Below, piece after piece: positions 1 to 5,733 of a stretch of 5,733 nt of DNA (positions are counted from its first letter, which is position 1; the number at the start of each line of letters is the position of its first letter). Below the pieces are notes generated by a model. That model worked only from the letters and a program-made list of their open reading frames with translations, was not told where the DNA came from and did not search any database. Where the stretch lies: assembly GCA_030697085.1 (NCBI GenBank), contig JAUYQT010000632.1, positions 1 through 5,733 on the forward strand, in the 5' to 3' direction. The DNA comes from Azonexus sp. Its GTDB lineage: Bacteria; Pseudomonadota; Gammaproteobacteria; Burkholderiales; Rhodocyclaceae. The translations under genes and the position numbers were made by a program.

Positions 1-671
1 ATTCGCAGATCGAACTGCGCATCATGGCCCACCTGTCGAGCGACGAACGCCTGCTCGACGCATTCGCCCACGGCGAAGACGTGCACCGCGTCACCGCCGG
101 CGAAATCTTTGGCGTCACGCCGCTCGAAGTCGGCCCCGACCAGCGCCGCGTCGCCAAGAGCATCAACTTCGGGCTGATCTACGGCATGAGCGCCTTCGGC
201 CTCGCCCGCCAGCTCGGGCTGGAACGCAGCGCGGCGCAGACCTACATTGACCGCTATTTCGCCCGCTATCCGGGTGTCGCGCTCTACATGGAAGAGGCGC
301 GTGAAATGGCCCGCCAGCATGGCTACGTCGAAACCGCTTTCGGCCGCCGCCTGTGGTTCCCGGAGATCCGTTCGAGCAATGGCAACCGCCGCCAGGGCGC
401 CGAACGCGCCGCCATCAACGCACCGATGCAGGGAACGGCGGCGGATTTGATCAAGCTGGCGATGATTGCCGTGCAGGACTGGCTGCTACGGTCAACGCTG
501 AAATCACGCCTGGTTTTACAAGTGCATGACGAACTGGTGCTGGAAGTGCCGGATGATGAGCTGGCTGAAGTTCGTTTACAACTACCGCGCCTGATGACGC
601 AGGTCGCTGCGTTGAAAGTGCCGCTTATTGTTGAAGTCGGCGTTGGGCCAAACTGGGAAGCGGCGCACTAG
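1..671 (+). CDS. polA: DNA polymerase I, C-terminal part (5' end outside window)
   Basis: This is the 3' part of the gene for DNA polymerase I, the cytoplasmic repair and Okazaki-fragment-processing polymerase. The reading frame is open from base 3, ahead of the first ATG at 24, and starts inside polymerase motif A (SQIELR, just after its catalytic Asp), so the gene enters from the left. 222 codons remain. The O-helix motif B follows ([14 protein letters not shown], about 147-188) with its nucleotide-binding Lys and Tyr. Motif C is QVHDEL (about 519-536) with the catalytic Asp-Glu pair. The end, GPNWEAAH, is the usual place for this family to stop, so the C-terminus is complete. Oddity: third-position GC is about 84% for codons before 483 and about 55% after, and the rare-looking Leu codons CTA and TTA occur only after 483. 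The protein itself looks normal and functional across this break. Identification is very secure. Confidence 0.97.
   Translation, partial: SQIELRIMAHLSSDERLLDAFAHGEDVHRVTAGEIFGVTPLEVGPDQRRVAKSINFGLIYGMSAFGLARQLGLERSAAQTYIDRYFARYPGVALYMEEAREMARQHGYVETAFGRRLWFPEIRSSNGNRRQGAERAAINAPMQGTAADLIKLAMIAVQDWLLRSTLKSRLVLQVHDELVLEVPDDELAEVRLQLPRLMTQVAALKVPLIVEVGVGPNWEAAH
483..497 (+). repeat. 15-bp direct repeat, copy 1 (inside polA)
   Basis: The sequence CTGCTACGGTCAACG occurs here in the polA frame and again, exactly and in the same orientation, at 3713-3727. The repeat begins at the point where polA codon usage shifts. The two copies enclose the Uma2 gene, the decayed polA copy and the acyltransferase gene. 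It could be a recombination junction, an attachment-site core, or part of a small third polA fragment at the right-hand copy. The identity is seen directly; its role is inference. Confidence 0.5.
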
Positions 672-687
672 CCAGCAGTTGGGTTTA

Positions 688-708
688 TGGTATTGAGTCG
701 CAATGCCG
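688..708 (+). other. Weak hairpin after the polA stop
   Basis: The arms GGTATTG (689-695) and CAATGCC (701-707) can pair over 7 bp with one G-U pair and a 5-nt loop, and one more G-U pair is possible at 688/708. It lies between the polA stop codon and the Uma2 ribosome binding site. No T-run follows, so a factor-independent terminator is not supported. It may be a chance structure. Confidence 0.25.
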
Positions 709-729
709 CATAATTCCAGCCTCGAACGC

Positions 730-735
730 AGGGAG
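730..735 (+). promoter_or_regulatory. Ribosome binding site that favours the 744 start of the Uma2 gene
   Basis: AGGGAG is a good Shine-Dalgarno sequence. It ends 8 nt before the ATG at 744 but only 2 nt before the in-frame ATG at 738. The spacing favours 744 as the real start, which would make the protein 191 rather than 193 residues. Confidence 0.6.
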
Positions 736-743
736 AAATGACC

Positions 744-1319
744 ATGAAAATCGCCAGCTACGCGCAAATCAGTGAAGCCGAATATCTCGCGCTAGAGGCG
801 CAAAGCCCGGTCAAGCACGAATATGTCACCGGCAGCATTTATGCAATGACCGGCGCTTCGCTACGCCACAACGTCATCGCGGGCAACGTTTACACCTTGC
901 TGCGCGCCCATCTGCGCGGCTCGCCCTACCGGACGTTCATGAGCGATGCCAAACTGCGGGTCAGCAAACTCAATAGCTATTTCTACCCGGACGTAATGGT
1001 GACCTGCGACCCACGGCATCAAAACGTGACCGCCGCCGACACGCTGATTGAAACCCCACGCCTCGTCGTCGAAGTGCTCTCGACCAGCACCGAAGCCACC
1101 GACCGCCGCGAAAAGCTGCTCGCCTACCGCAGCCTGCCCTCGCTACTCGAATATATGCTGGTCAGCCAAAATGAAGCCAACATCGAAATCCACCGCCGCC
1201 AGGGCGACATCGGCTGGCAAATCATCACGCTCTCACCCGGCGACCCGGTGGAATTGAGCAGCGTGGAAATACTGACGGATTTTGCTGCGGTCTACGAGGA
1301 AAGCGGGCTGGAATTTTGA
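744..1319 (+). CDS. Uma2-family (DUF820) PD-(D/E)XK nuclease-like protein
   Basis: This is a 191-residue protein of the Uma2 family, the usual length for the family. These proteins have a restriction-endonuclease-like fold, are spread by horizontal transfer and often occur in many copies; their biological role is not established. Family signatures are in order: ISEAEYLALE near the N-terminus, KHEYVTGSIYAMTGAS with Glu26, RHN at about 41-43, YPDVMVTCDP with Asp83, RLVVEVLSTSTEATDRREKLLAYR with Glu110 and Lys124, then SLLEYMLVSQ and a C-terminal GDPVELSSVEI strand. Asp83, Glu110 and Lys124 fit the expected catalytic triad, so it is probably not dead. There is no signal peptide or membrane segment, so it is cytoplasmic. 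It starts 72 nt after polA, with its own ribosome binding site, and no partner gene is adjacent. The family call is firm; substrate and function are unknown. Confidence 0.9.
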   Translation: MKIASYAQISEAEYLALEAQSPVKHEYVTGSIYAMTGASLRHNVIAGNVYTLLRAHLRGSPYRTFMSDAKLRVSKLNSYFYPDVMVTCDPRHQNVTAADTLIETPRLVVEVLSTSTEATDRREKLLAYRSLPSLLEYMLVSQNEANIEIHRRQGDIGWQIITLSPGDPVELSSVEILTDFAAVYEESGLEF

Positions 1320-1334
1320 TTGGGAGCGATTAAA

Positions 1335-1539
1335 AACGGGGGCGGCTTGATTTTCCGATGCCCCCCACTCAATACGGTCCTGTCGTGCCAGTACATCACG
1401 AACCAGCACGGGAAGTACCGGACGATGAACAAAACGAAATCGGCCCCATAAATCCCACCCGACAACTCAAATTCCCGATCTCGATATGCCGCCCATTGTG
1501 CAGATCGAACTTCAACAGAAGTTCGCAGCGACGCACTAA
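1335..1539 (+). pseudogene. Decayed copy of the polA 3' end
   Basis: This 234-nt gap between two genes is a degraded duplicate of polA codons for AADLIK through the stop. Three blocks are collinear. 1335-1358 resembles polA 435-458 (GGCGG, then TTGAT). 1388-1441 aligns without gaps to polA 519-572, the [17 protein letters not shown] region, and reads VHHEPAREVPDDEQNEI, about 36 of 54 bases identical by hand count. 1486-1539 aligns without gaps to polA 618-671, reading PPIVQIELQQKFAATH-stop against [20 protein letters not shown], about 33 of 54 identical. The second and third blocks are in different frames because the spacer is 44 nt here against 45 in polA. About 31 nt are lost between the first and second blocks. 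Catalytic Asp of motif C is replaced by His. It cannot encode a polymerase part. The first block is the least certain. Confidence 0.75.
1506..1525 (+). repeat. Perfect 8-bp inverted repeat upstream of the acyltransferase gene
   Basis: The arms CGAACTTC (1506-1513) and GAAGTTCG (1518-1525) pair perfectly around a 4-nt AACA loop. The hairpin lies inside the polA remnant and ends 28 nt before the acyltransferase ATG. No T-run follows, so it is not a standard terminator. It could affect the mRNA leader of the downstream gene, serve as an operator, or be a product of chance during decay. Confidence 0.5.
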
Positions 1540-1553
1540 CACTTCCTATCTCC

Positions 1554-3665
1554 ATGAAAATCTCAAGCAGTAAACACCTCCCCGAAATCGACGGCCTACG
1601 CGCCCTCGCCGTCCTTGCCGTGGTGCTTTACCATGCCAGCGTGCCCGGTTTCAGCGCGGGCTATCTTGGGGTCGACATCTTCTTTGTCATCTCCGGCTAT
1701 CTGATTACCGGCTTGCTGCATAACGAGGGACAGCACACCGGCCGCATTGACTTCATTGCCTTCTACGCCCGCCGTTTCCGCCGCCTGCTACCGGCATTGA
1801 GCGTGGTGCTCCTGGCCACCCTGCTTGGTGCCTGGCTAATTCTCTTCCCGGCCGAGCTGCCACGTCTTCAGAAATCAGTCACAGCCGTCCTGCTGATGTT
1901 CTCGAACATCCATTTCATGCAGTACTCCGGGGGATATTTCGACCCCTCAGTTGATGTGATGCCCCTGTTGCACACCTGGTCGTTATCGGTCGAGGAACAG
2001 TTTTACCTTTTCTGGCCCTTGCTCCTTCTCACCGGTTTTACGCTGGCAAAAAAACTTCAGTGGAATGCCGACCGGCTGCTCACCTATACCTTGTTGGCCG
2101 CAATTCTTGCTTCATTCGCTTACTGGTTAAGCAATTTGAATAGCAACCCAAGCACCGCGTTCTATACGATGCCCGCCCGCGTCTGGGAACTGGCCCTCGG
2201 TGGCCTGATCAATTTCCTGCCCGGTGCGGCACGCCACCAGCGAAAAAGCACCTCCCCTGTCCGCCTGCTTTCCAGCATGGCGCTGCTGCTCATCCTCGGC
2301 TCATTGAGCCTGCCCATTGATTCCGACAAATACGCGGTTTATCTCTACCCGGCCGCTGTGCTGGGAACAACAGCATTGATCTATGCCATCCACCGCCATT
2401 CGAGCTCGAGCTTGGTGCAGGTGCTATTGAAAAACAAGATCGCCATCTACATCGGTCTTGTTTCCTACAGCTTCTATCTTTGGCACTGGCCGCTACTCTC
2501 TTTGGGGCGTGCCTACTACCTTGGCGAACGGCTGCTGCTGCGTGATGTCTCGCTGGTTCTGCTCTCACTGGTATTGGCCTTTGTCTCATACCGGTTCATC
2601 GAAACGCCAATCCGTCGCCGCCGGCCCTGGCTCTTTTCGACTGATAAATCCACCTTGTATCTCGCACTCGCCATCACCCTTGCCATTGGTGCCATTGCCC
2701 ATCAACTGAAAGGCTGGGGGATGGCCCGCAATACCGAAATCACCCGCGAAATTCAGGCCAATAGTGCGATATGGGGCAAGCAACGACTGGCCATCAATAC
2801 ATCCGCCTGTGCCGAGCCTCACGATGGCCAGACATTGGCACCTCGTGAAAACTGCCTGCGCGGCCCCAAAGACACACCGCTCCACGTTGTCGCATGGGGC
2901 GACTCGCATGCCGGGCATCTGGAAGGCATGCTCTACCCACTGGCGCAGACAAACGGCAAGCAATATCTGATGCGCGCCTTTGGTGCTTGCCCACCATTGC
3001 TCGATGCGGCGCCGGTCAAGGGCGGCACCATTCAACTCCCCTGCGCCCACCACAACCAGCAGGTATTCGATGAAATTCGGGAGCTCTCACAACACGGCTT
3101 GAAAACTGTCGTGCTGGGTGGCCGCTGGAACTCCTATCTCGCGCTCCCCGAAACCAACCCGGCCGCCATCACATCCTATGCACTCATCGACCATTGGCCA
3201 GCGGCGCAGGCAAAAGACCTGCCTTTAAAGGTCGGCAGCCCGCCGCTTGATAACGCAGGCGCTCTTGATACGCTGGAAATTGCCCTGCGCCGCACGCTGG
3301 AGGCGCTATCAGCCATGCACCTCGACATCCTGCTAATAGCCCCGGTACCGGAGCCTTATTTCAACGCCCCTCATTGCCTGTACCGAAAATCCGAAAGCGA
3401 ATGTCGCTTTTCTCGCCAGCGCGTCGATGAGCGGCGTCACAACACGCTTCAACGGCTAAAAAAAGCGGCCCAGGGCTTACCGAACGTGCACCTGATTGAC
3501 CCGATTGATCTGTTCTGTGACGAGCAATCCTGCCGCGTCAAAAAAGAACAATTCTCAATCTATTGGGATACCGATCACCTCACGCCGGAGATGGGTAATT
3601 ACCTGAGCCAGCAACTCGGGGCTCAACTCAACCCGCTCTGGAATCAGTCAAGTCAAAGACCTTAA
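1554..3665 (+). CDS. Membrane O-acyltransferase (OafA/YrhL type) with C-terminal SGNH domain
   Basis: This 703-residue protein combines an acyltransferase-3 membrane domain with a periplasmic SGNH esterase-like domain, a known fusion in enzymes that O-acetylate surface polysaccharides. The membrane part (about 1-385) shows EIDGLRALAVLAVVLYHA with the conserved His27, YLGVDIFFVISGYLIT (38-52), FYARRFRRLLPA (70-81), LLHTWSLSVEEQFYLFWP (138-155), SYSFYLWHWP (304-313) and FIETPIRRR (348-356), with about ten or eleven hydrophobic spans. The SGNH part has the nucleophile block WGDSH (Ser451), a LGGRW block near 521-525 and the catalytic pair in DTDH (Asp672, His675), so both halves look intact. Cys419 and Cys434 and later cysteines suggest disulfides in the periplasm. 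The acceptor could be O-antigen, another polysaccharide or peptidoglycan. The ATG has no clear Shine-Dalgarno sequence (upstream bases are pyrimidine-rich), yet the first family motif starts at residue 11, so this start is right or very close. Confidence 0.93.
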   Translation: MKISSSKHLPEIDGLRALAVLAVVLYHASVPGFSAGYLGVDIFFVISGYLITGLLHNEGQHTGRIDFIAFYARRFRRLLPALSVVLLATLLGAWLILFPAELPRLQKSVTAVLLMFSNIHFMQYSGGYFDPSVDVMPLLHTWSLSVEEQFYLFWPLLLLTGFTLAKKLQWNADRLLTYTLLAAILASFAYWLSNLNSNPSTAFYTMPARVWELALGGLINFLPGAARHQRKSTSPVRLLSSMALLLILGSLSLPIDSDKYAVYLYPAAVLGTTALIYAIHRHSSSSLVQVLLKNKIAIYIGLVSYSFYLWHWPLLSLGRAYYLGERLLLRDVSLVLLSLVLAFVSYRFIETPIRRRRPWLFSTDKSTLYLALAITLAIGAIAHQLKGWGMARNTEITREIQANSAIWGKQRLAINTSACAEPHDGQTLAPRENCLRGPKDTPLHVVAWGDSHAGHLEGMLYPLAQTNGKQYLMRAFGACPPLLDAAPVKGGTIQLPCAHHNQQVFDEIRELSQHGLKTVVLGGRWNSYLALPETNPAAITSYALIDHWPAAQAKDLPLKVGSPPLDNAGALDTLEIALRRTLEALSAMHLDILLIAPVPEPYFNAPHCLYRKSESECRFSRQRVDERRHNTLQRLKKAAQGLPNVHLIDPIDLFCDEQSCRVKKEQFSIYWDTDHLTPEMGNYLSQQLGAQLNPLWNQSSQRP

Positions 3666-3738
3666 CCGGGAAAACTCCGTAGGGCACGCCCGTGGGCGAA
3701 TGTAGGCAGGTTCTGCTACGGTCAACGAGGTTTACAGG
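3666..3738. other. Short spacer between convergent genes, with a possible third polA scrap
   Basis: This spacer separates the ends of the acyltransferase gene (+) and the glycosyltransferase gene (-). It holds a short GC-rich hairpin (CGCC 3687-3690, loop CGTG, GGCG 3695-3698) with no T-run in either direction, so a terminator is possible but not convincing. From 3706 it resembles polA from about 473: GCAGG, then CTGCTACGGTCAACG exactly, then a GTTTACAGG that resembles GTTTTACAAG of polA 511-520 after a gap. That may be a further scrap of the polA 3' end. Confidence 0.4.
3713..3727 (+). repeat. 15-bp direct repeat, copy 2
   Basis: This is the second exact copy of the polA sequence at 483-497, in the same orientation and 3,230 bp downstream. 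GCAGG lies just upstream of both copies (at 474-478 in polA with 4 bases between; at 3706-3710 here with 2 between), which suggests shared ancestry longer than 15 bp. It ends 11 nt before the stop codon of the minus-strand glycosyltransferase gene. Confidence 0.5.
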
Positions 3739-4788
3739 TTAATTTTTCCCACACTTTTCCAGCAAGCGGTTGAAGGCATCCATTGCCTCATCGACAGTAA
3801 TCTCCCCGACATCCTCCGAGGATTTTTGCAGCAGTTCATAGGGGACACCCCAGGGATGCCAGCGGGCAGCCGGCGAATTGCCGAAGAAACAGACCAGCGG
3901 TTTGCCCAGGCCAGCGGCAAGATGCATCGCGCCGCCATCCGAAAGCACCGCATAGTCGACCAGCGAGAGGCCGGCAATTAGCTCTGACAGAGCCTCCGTA
4001 CGCACCGGCGCGACCGGCAAATCCGCAATATCCGCGAGCAATTTCGCCGCCTTGCCATCATCACCGGGGTGAAACGGATTATTTTCATCGCCAGGCGACC
4101 AAAAAACCAGGAAACGAGCCCCATGACGCTGGTGCAGATGATGTGCCAACGCTGCGAATTTTTCGACCGGCCAACGCTGCTTTTCTTTGCGAGCGCTCAG
4201 GTGCAACCCCACAACCGGGCCCTCGGCAGCGCTGAAAACGGGGGGCAGACAGTGCGTGATCTGCGCTAGCGCCGCACGCTCCGGCAGCACTGCTAACCGC
4301 GGTATTGGCCCGGTGATATCAAGTGGTTTCAGAAGGCGAAAGATATCCTCAGCCTCGTGCATCAGCTCACCGCCCGCATGGGGAATAGCCGTATCAATGT
4401 GCCCATGCCCCGATTCGCCACCGACAAACCCAACGATATGCTTCGGCTTCAGCCGTCGTGCAAAACCGAGGGCACGCGCCGCAAACCCGCCATTCGGCAG
4501 AATCACGAAATCAAAATTTCGCCGGCGCAAGCGCCAAATCAGCAATATCCGCTGCCAATGGGCGCGCCACACGGAACCACCGGCCGCATGTTTGCCTTTG
4601 GTGTAGGAAAAAATATCATCGACGAAGGGATTTCCAGCAATGGCGGGCGCGTTGTAGCTATTCACCAGAACGGCGATATAGGCGTCCGGATAGCGCTGAC
4701 GAATGGCCTCAAACATCGGCGTCGTCAAAACCAGATCGCCGATGTTATCCCGCCTGATGATCAGAATTGCCAGCTTTTGTTCACCCAT
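3739..4788 (-). CDS. Glycosyltransferase family 9 (heptosyltransferase-like)
   Basis: This 349-residue protein belongs to the GT9 family, which includes the ADP-heptose:LPS heptosyltransferases WaaC, WaaF and WaaQ that build the inner core on the cytoplasmic face of the inner membrane. The N-terminal signature is IIRRDNIGDLVLTTPMFEAIRQRYP (10-34), with Asp14 and Asp18 in the acceptor-side loop. The C-terminal donor-binding signature is LSDGGAMHLAAGLGKPLVCFFG (282-303), followed by ARWHPWG (308-314). The length matches the family. It starts 6 nt after the stop of the upstream O-antigen ligase-like gene, so the two are probably co-transcribed and translationally coupled; the ribosome binding site is only a weak GAAG overlapping that junction. 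The sequence does not tell whether the sugar is heptose or another residue, so no gene symbol is given. It has no membrane span. Confidence 0.92.
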   Translation of the reverse strand: MGEQKLAILIIRRDNIGDLVLTTPMFEAIRQRYPDAYIAVLVNSYNAPAIAGNPFVDDIFSYTKGKHAAGGSVWRAHWQRILLIWRLRRRNFDFVILPNGGFAARALGFARRLKPKHIVGFVGGESGHGHIDTAIPHAGGELMHEAEDIFRLLKPLDITGPIPRLAVLPERAALAQITHCLPPVFSAAEGPVVGLHLSARKEKQRWPVEKFAALAHHLHQRHGARFLVFWSPGDENNPFHPGDDGKAAKLLADIADLPVAPVRTEALSELIAGLSLVDYAVLSDGGAMHLAAGLGKPLVCFFGNSPAARWHPWGVPYELLQKSSEDVGEITVDEAMDAFNRLLEKCGKN

Positions 4789-4794
4789 TTTTCT

Positions 4795-5733
4795 TCATTT
4801 CCGTGCCGCAAATATGCCGACAAATAACCACATCAAAATACCGGCCGGCCCCCAGAAAAAATCGTCAGTCATCGACTTGGCCAAGGCGGCAAGGAGAATC
4901 GAGAGCGCAGCCAATTGCCAATAATCAGGTTTCTCCAAACCTGAATTTACTTGCCGTTTGAAGATCAAAGACCAGACACCGTAGAGAGCAAACAAAAAGC
5001 AACCGAGACCAATCCAGCCCGTCTGGATCACGATGTTAATCAGTACATTATGTGCGTGGTGCCTGGCAGCGTCTTCCAGTACCGGAATGCCGGTTGTAAT
5101 GTGCTTTGCCCCAATCACGGGAAGAACCCGGCTGCCATAGCCAAAACCCAGCAACGGTTGCTCGGCACCAAGCGCTAGCCAGTTTTGCCAGATAATCCAG
5201 CGCGGGTCTGTCGAATAAGCCGAACCAATTTCCACAACCATCTGATCCGGCTCAAGTACTTTCTGGCCCTTGGCAAAATAACTCGAATAAAGGACCCCTG
5301 CCAACAATAGAGCCAGCAGGACTCCTCCCAGTGCGAAACTACCCTTGACTGAGCAATTGCGGATTCGACCAAGCCAGGGGAGCAGTCCAACAAAGAGGGC
5401 AAACCAATACATTCTGTTATGCCCCAAAACCCCCAACAGGATGCCTGCCAGCAACAGCCACCCGCCAAGAAAAATCAGCGCGCTCCGCGCGCTCGTCACT
5501 GTCCGCCAATTAATTACCATGACAAAAAATCCGATCAGCGACAGGAAGACGCCCATCGTGCTCGCCACACCTCGTCCAGCATAGGCCTCGACAATAAAGC
5601 GGGGCGCAGCGGGCCAAAACTCGGCATGGACATGCAATGCGCCCAACACGCACGGCACAGCAAAAAGCCCAAGCAAACCGAAAGGCAGCCAAAAATAACG
5701 GCGATCGATACGCCTTGCCAGTGAGATGGCGAG
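4795..5733 (-). CDS. O-antigen ligase / Wzy-type polymerase family membrane protein (5' end outside window)
   Basis: The frame is open from the window edge at 5733 to the stop at 4795, giving 312 residues of a multi-spanning membrane protein. There is no convincing start inside the window (only a TTG at 5676), and the family is usually about 400 residues or more, so roughly a quarter is missing. The family marks are GHNRMYWFALFVGLLPW with a conserved Arg near a membrane edge, then a large periplasmic loop containing DPRWIIWQNWLALGAEQPLLGFGYG, and HHAHNVLINIVIQTGWIGLG (HHAHN at about 5047-5061). This matches the Wzy_C domain shared by WaaL ligases, which join O-antigen to lipid A-core, and by Wzy polymerases. 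The Arg and the His of the HAHN block are the residue types needed for activity. Next to a GT9 gene, a ligase role is slightly favoured over a polymerase role, but sequence alone does not decide. Confidence 0.88.
   Translation of the reverse strand, partial: LAISLARRIDRRYFWLPFGLLGLFAVPCVLGALHVHAEFWPAAPRFIVEAYAGRGVASTMGVFLSLIGFFVMVINWRTVTSARSALIFLGGWLLLAGILLGVLGHNRMYWFALFVGLLPWLGRIRNCSVKGSFALGGVLLALLLAGVLYSSYFAKGQKVLEPDQMVVEIGSAYSTDPRWIIWQNWLALGAEQPLLGFGYGSRVLPVIGAKHITTGIPVLEDAARHHAHNVLINIVIQTGWIGLGCFLFALYGVWSLIFKRQVNSGLEKPDYWQLAALSILLAALAKSMTDDFFWGPAGILMWLFVGIFAARK

Noticed and set aside
693..714. Possible promoter (TTGAGT and CATAAT) before the Uma2 gene
   Set aside because: The boxes are only 10 nt apart, too close for a sigma-70 promoter, and no other well-spaced -35 box is visible.
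1292..1555. Minus-strand open frame of 87 codons across the gap
   Set aside because: It overlaps the end of the Uma2 gene and matches no family I recognise. The same DNA is explained by the polA remnant on the plus strand.
1358..1573. Plus-strand open frame of 71 codons before the acyltransferase gene
   Set aside because: Its only recognisable part is the decayed motif C region of polA. It then runs out of the homologous frame and overlaps the acyltransferase start, so it is a by-product of the pseudogene.
2047..2055. Runs of seven A in the acyltransferase gene (about 2047 and 3460) as possible phase-variation tracts
   Set aside because: The runs are short, lie well inside the gene and the frame is intact. 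Seven bases is weak evidence for slippage control.
3682..3698. GC-rich hairpin as a bidirectional terminator between the convergent genes
   Set aside because: The stem is only four base pairs with no T-run on either side, so it is not supported as an intrinsic terminator.
4069..4827. Several plus-strand open frames opposite the glycosyltransferase
   Set aside because: They are antisense shadows of a well-supported GT9 gene, rich in Arg, Pro and Ser, with no family motifs.

Overview
The window looks like a moderately GC-rich Gram-negative chromosome. It is most likely a betaproteobacterium, with a Rhodocyclales-like flavour; that assignment is inferred from the protein style and codon use and was not tested by a search. 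An O-antigen ligase-like protein and a heptosyltransferase-family glycosyltransferase point to a lipopolysaccharide-making cell.

Layout, left to right. Positions 1-671 (+) hold the last 222 codons of DNA polymerase I (polA), with the 5' part outside the window. Positions 744-1319 (+) encode a Uma2-family PD-(D/E)XK nuclease-like protein. Positions 1335-1539 carry no intact gene but are a decayed copy of the polA 3' end, recognisable by collinear nucleotide similarity down to the stop codon. Positions 1554-3665 (+) encode a large membrane O-acyltransferase with a periplasmic SGNH domain. Two genes converge on it from the right on the minus strand: a GT9 glycosyltransferase (4788-3739), preceded after only 6 nt by an O-antigen ligase-family membrane protein (5733-4795, 5' end outside the window).

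How the genes fit together: the minus-strand pair probably belongs to an LPS core/O-antigen assembly operon. The acyltransferase could decorate the same or another surface glycan, but it is transcribed separately and its substrate cannot be read from sequence. The Uma2 gene has no functional link to its neighbours and looks like accessory cargo.

The most unusual feature is genomic, not enzymatic. The segment just after polA shows signs of past insertion or duplication: (i) a decayed second polA 3' end beyond the Uma2 gene; (ii) an abrupt drop in GC at third codon positions inside polA, from about 84% to about 55%, at position ~483; (iii) a 15-bp exact direct repeat that starts at that same point in polA and recurs at 3713-3727 next to the convergent LPS gene. 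Together these suggest that the polA 3' end has been replaced or duplicated during acquisition of the Uma2/acyltransferase segment. No integrase or transposase is present in the window. I found no CRISPR array, tRNA, rRNA or intact mobile element.
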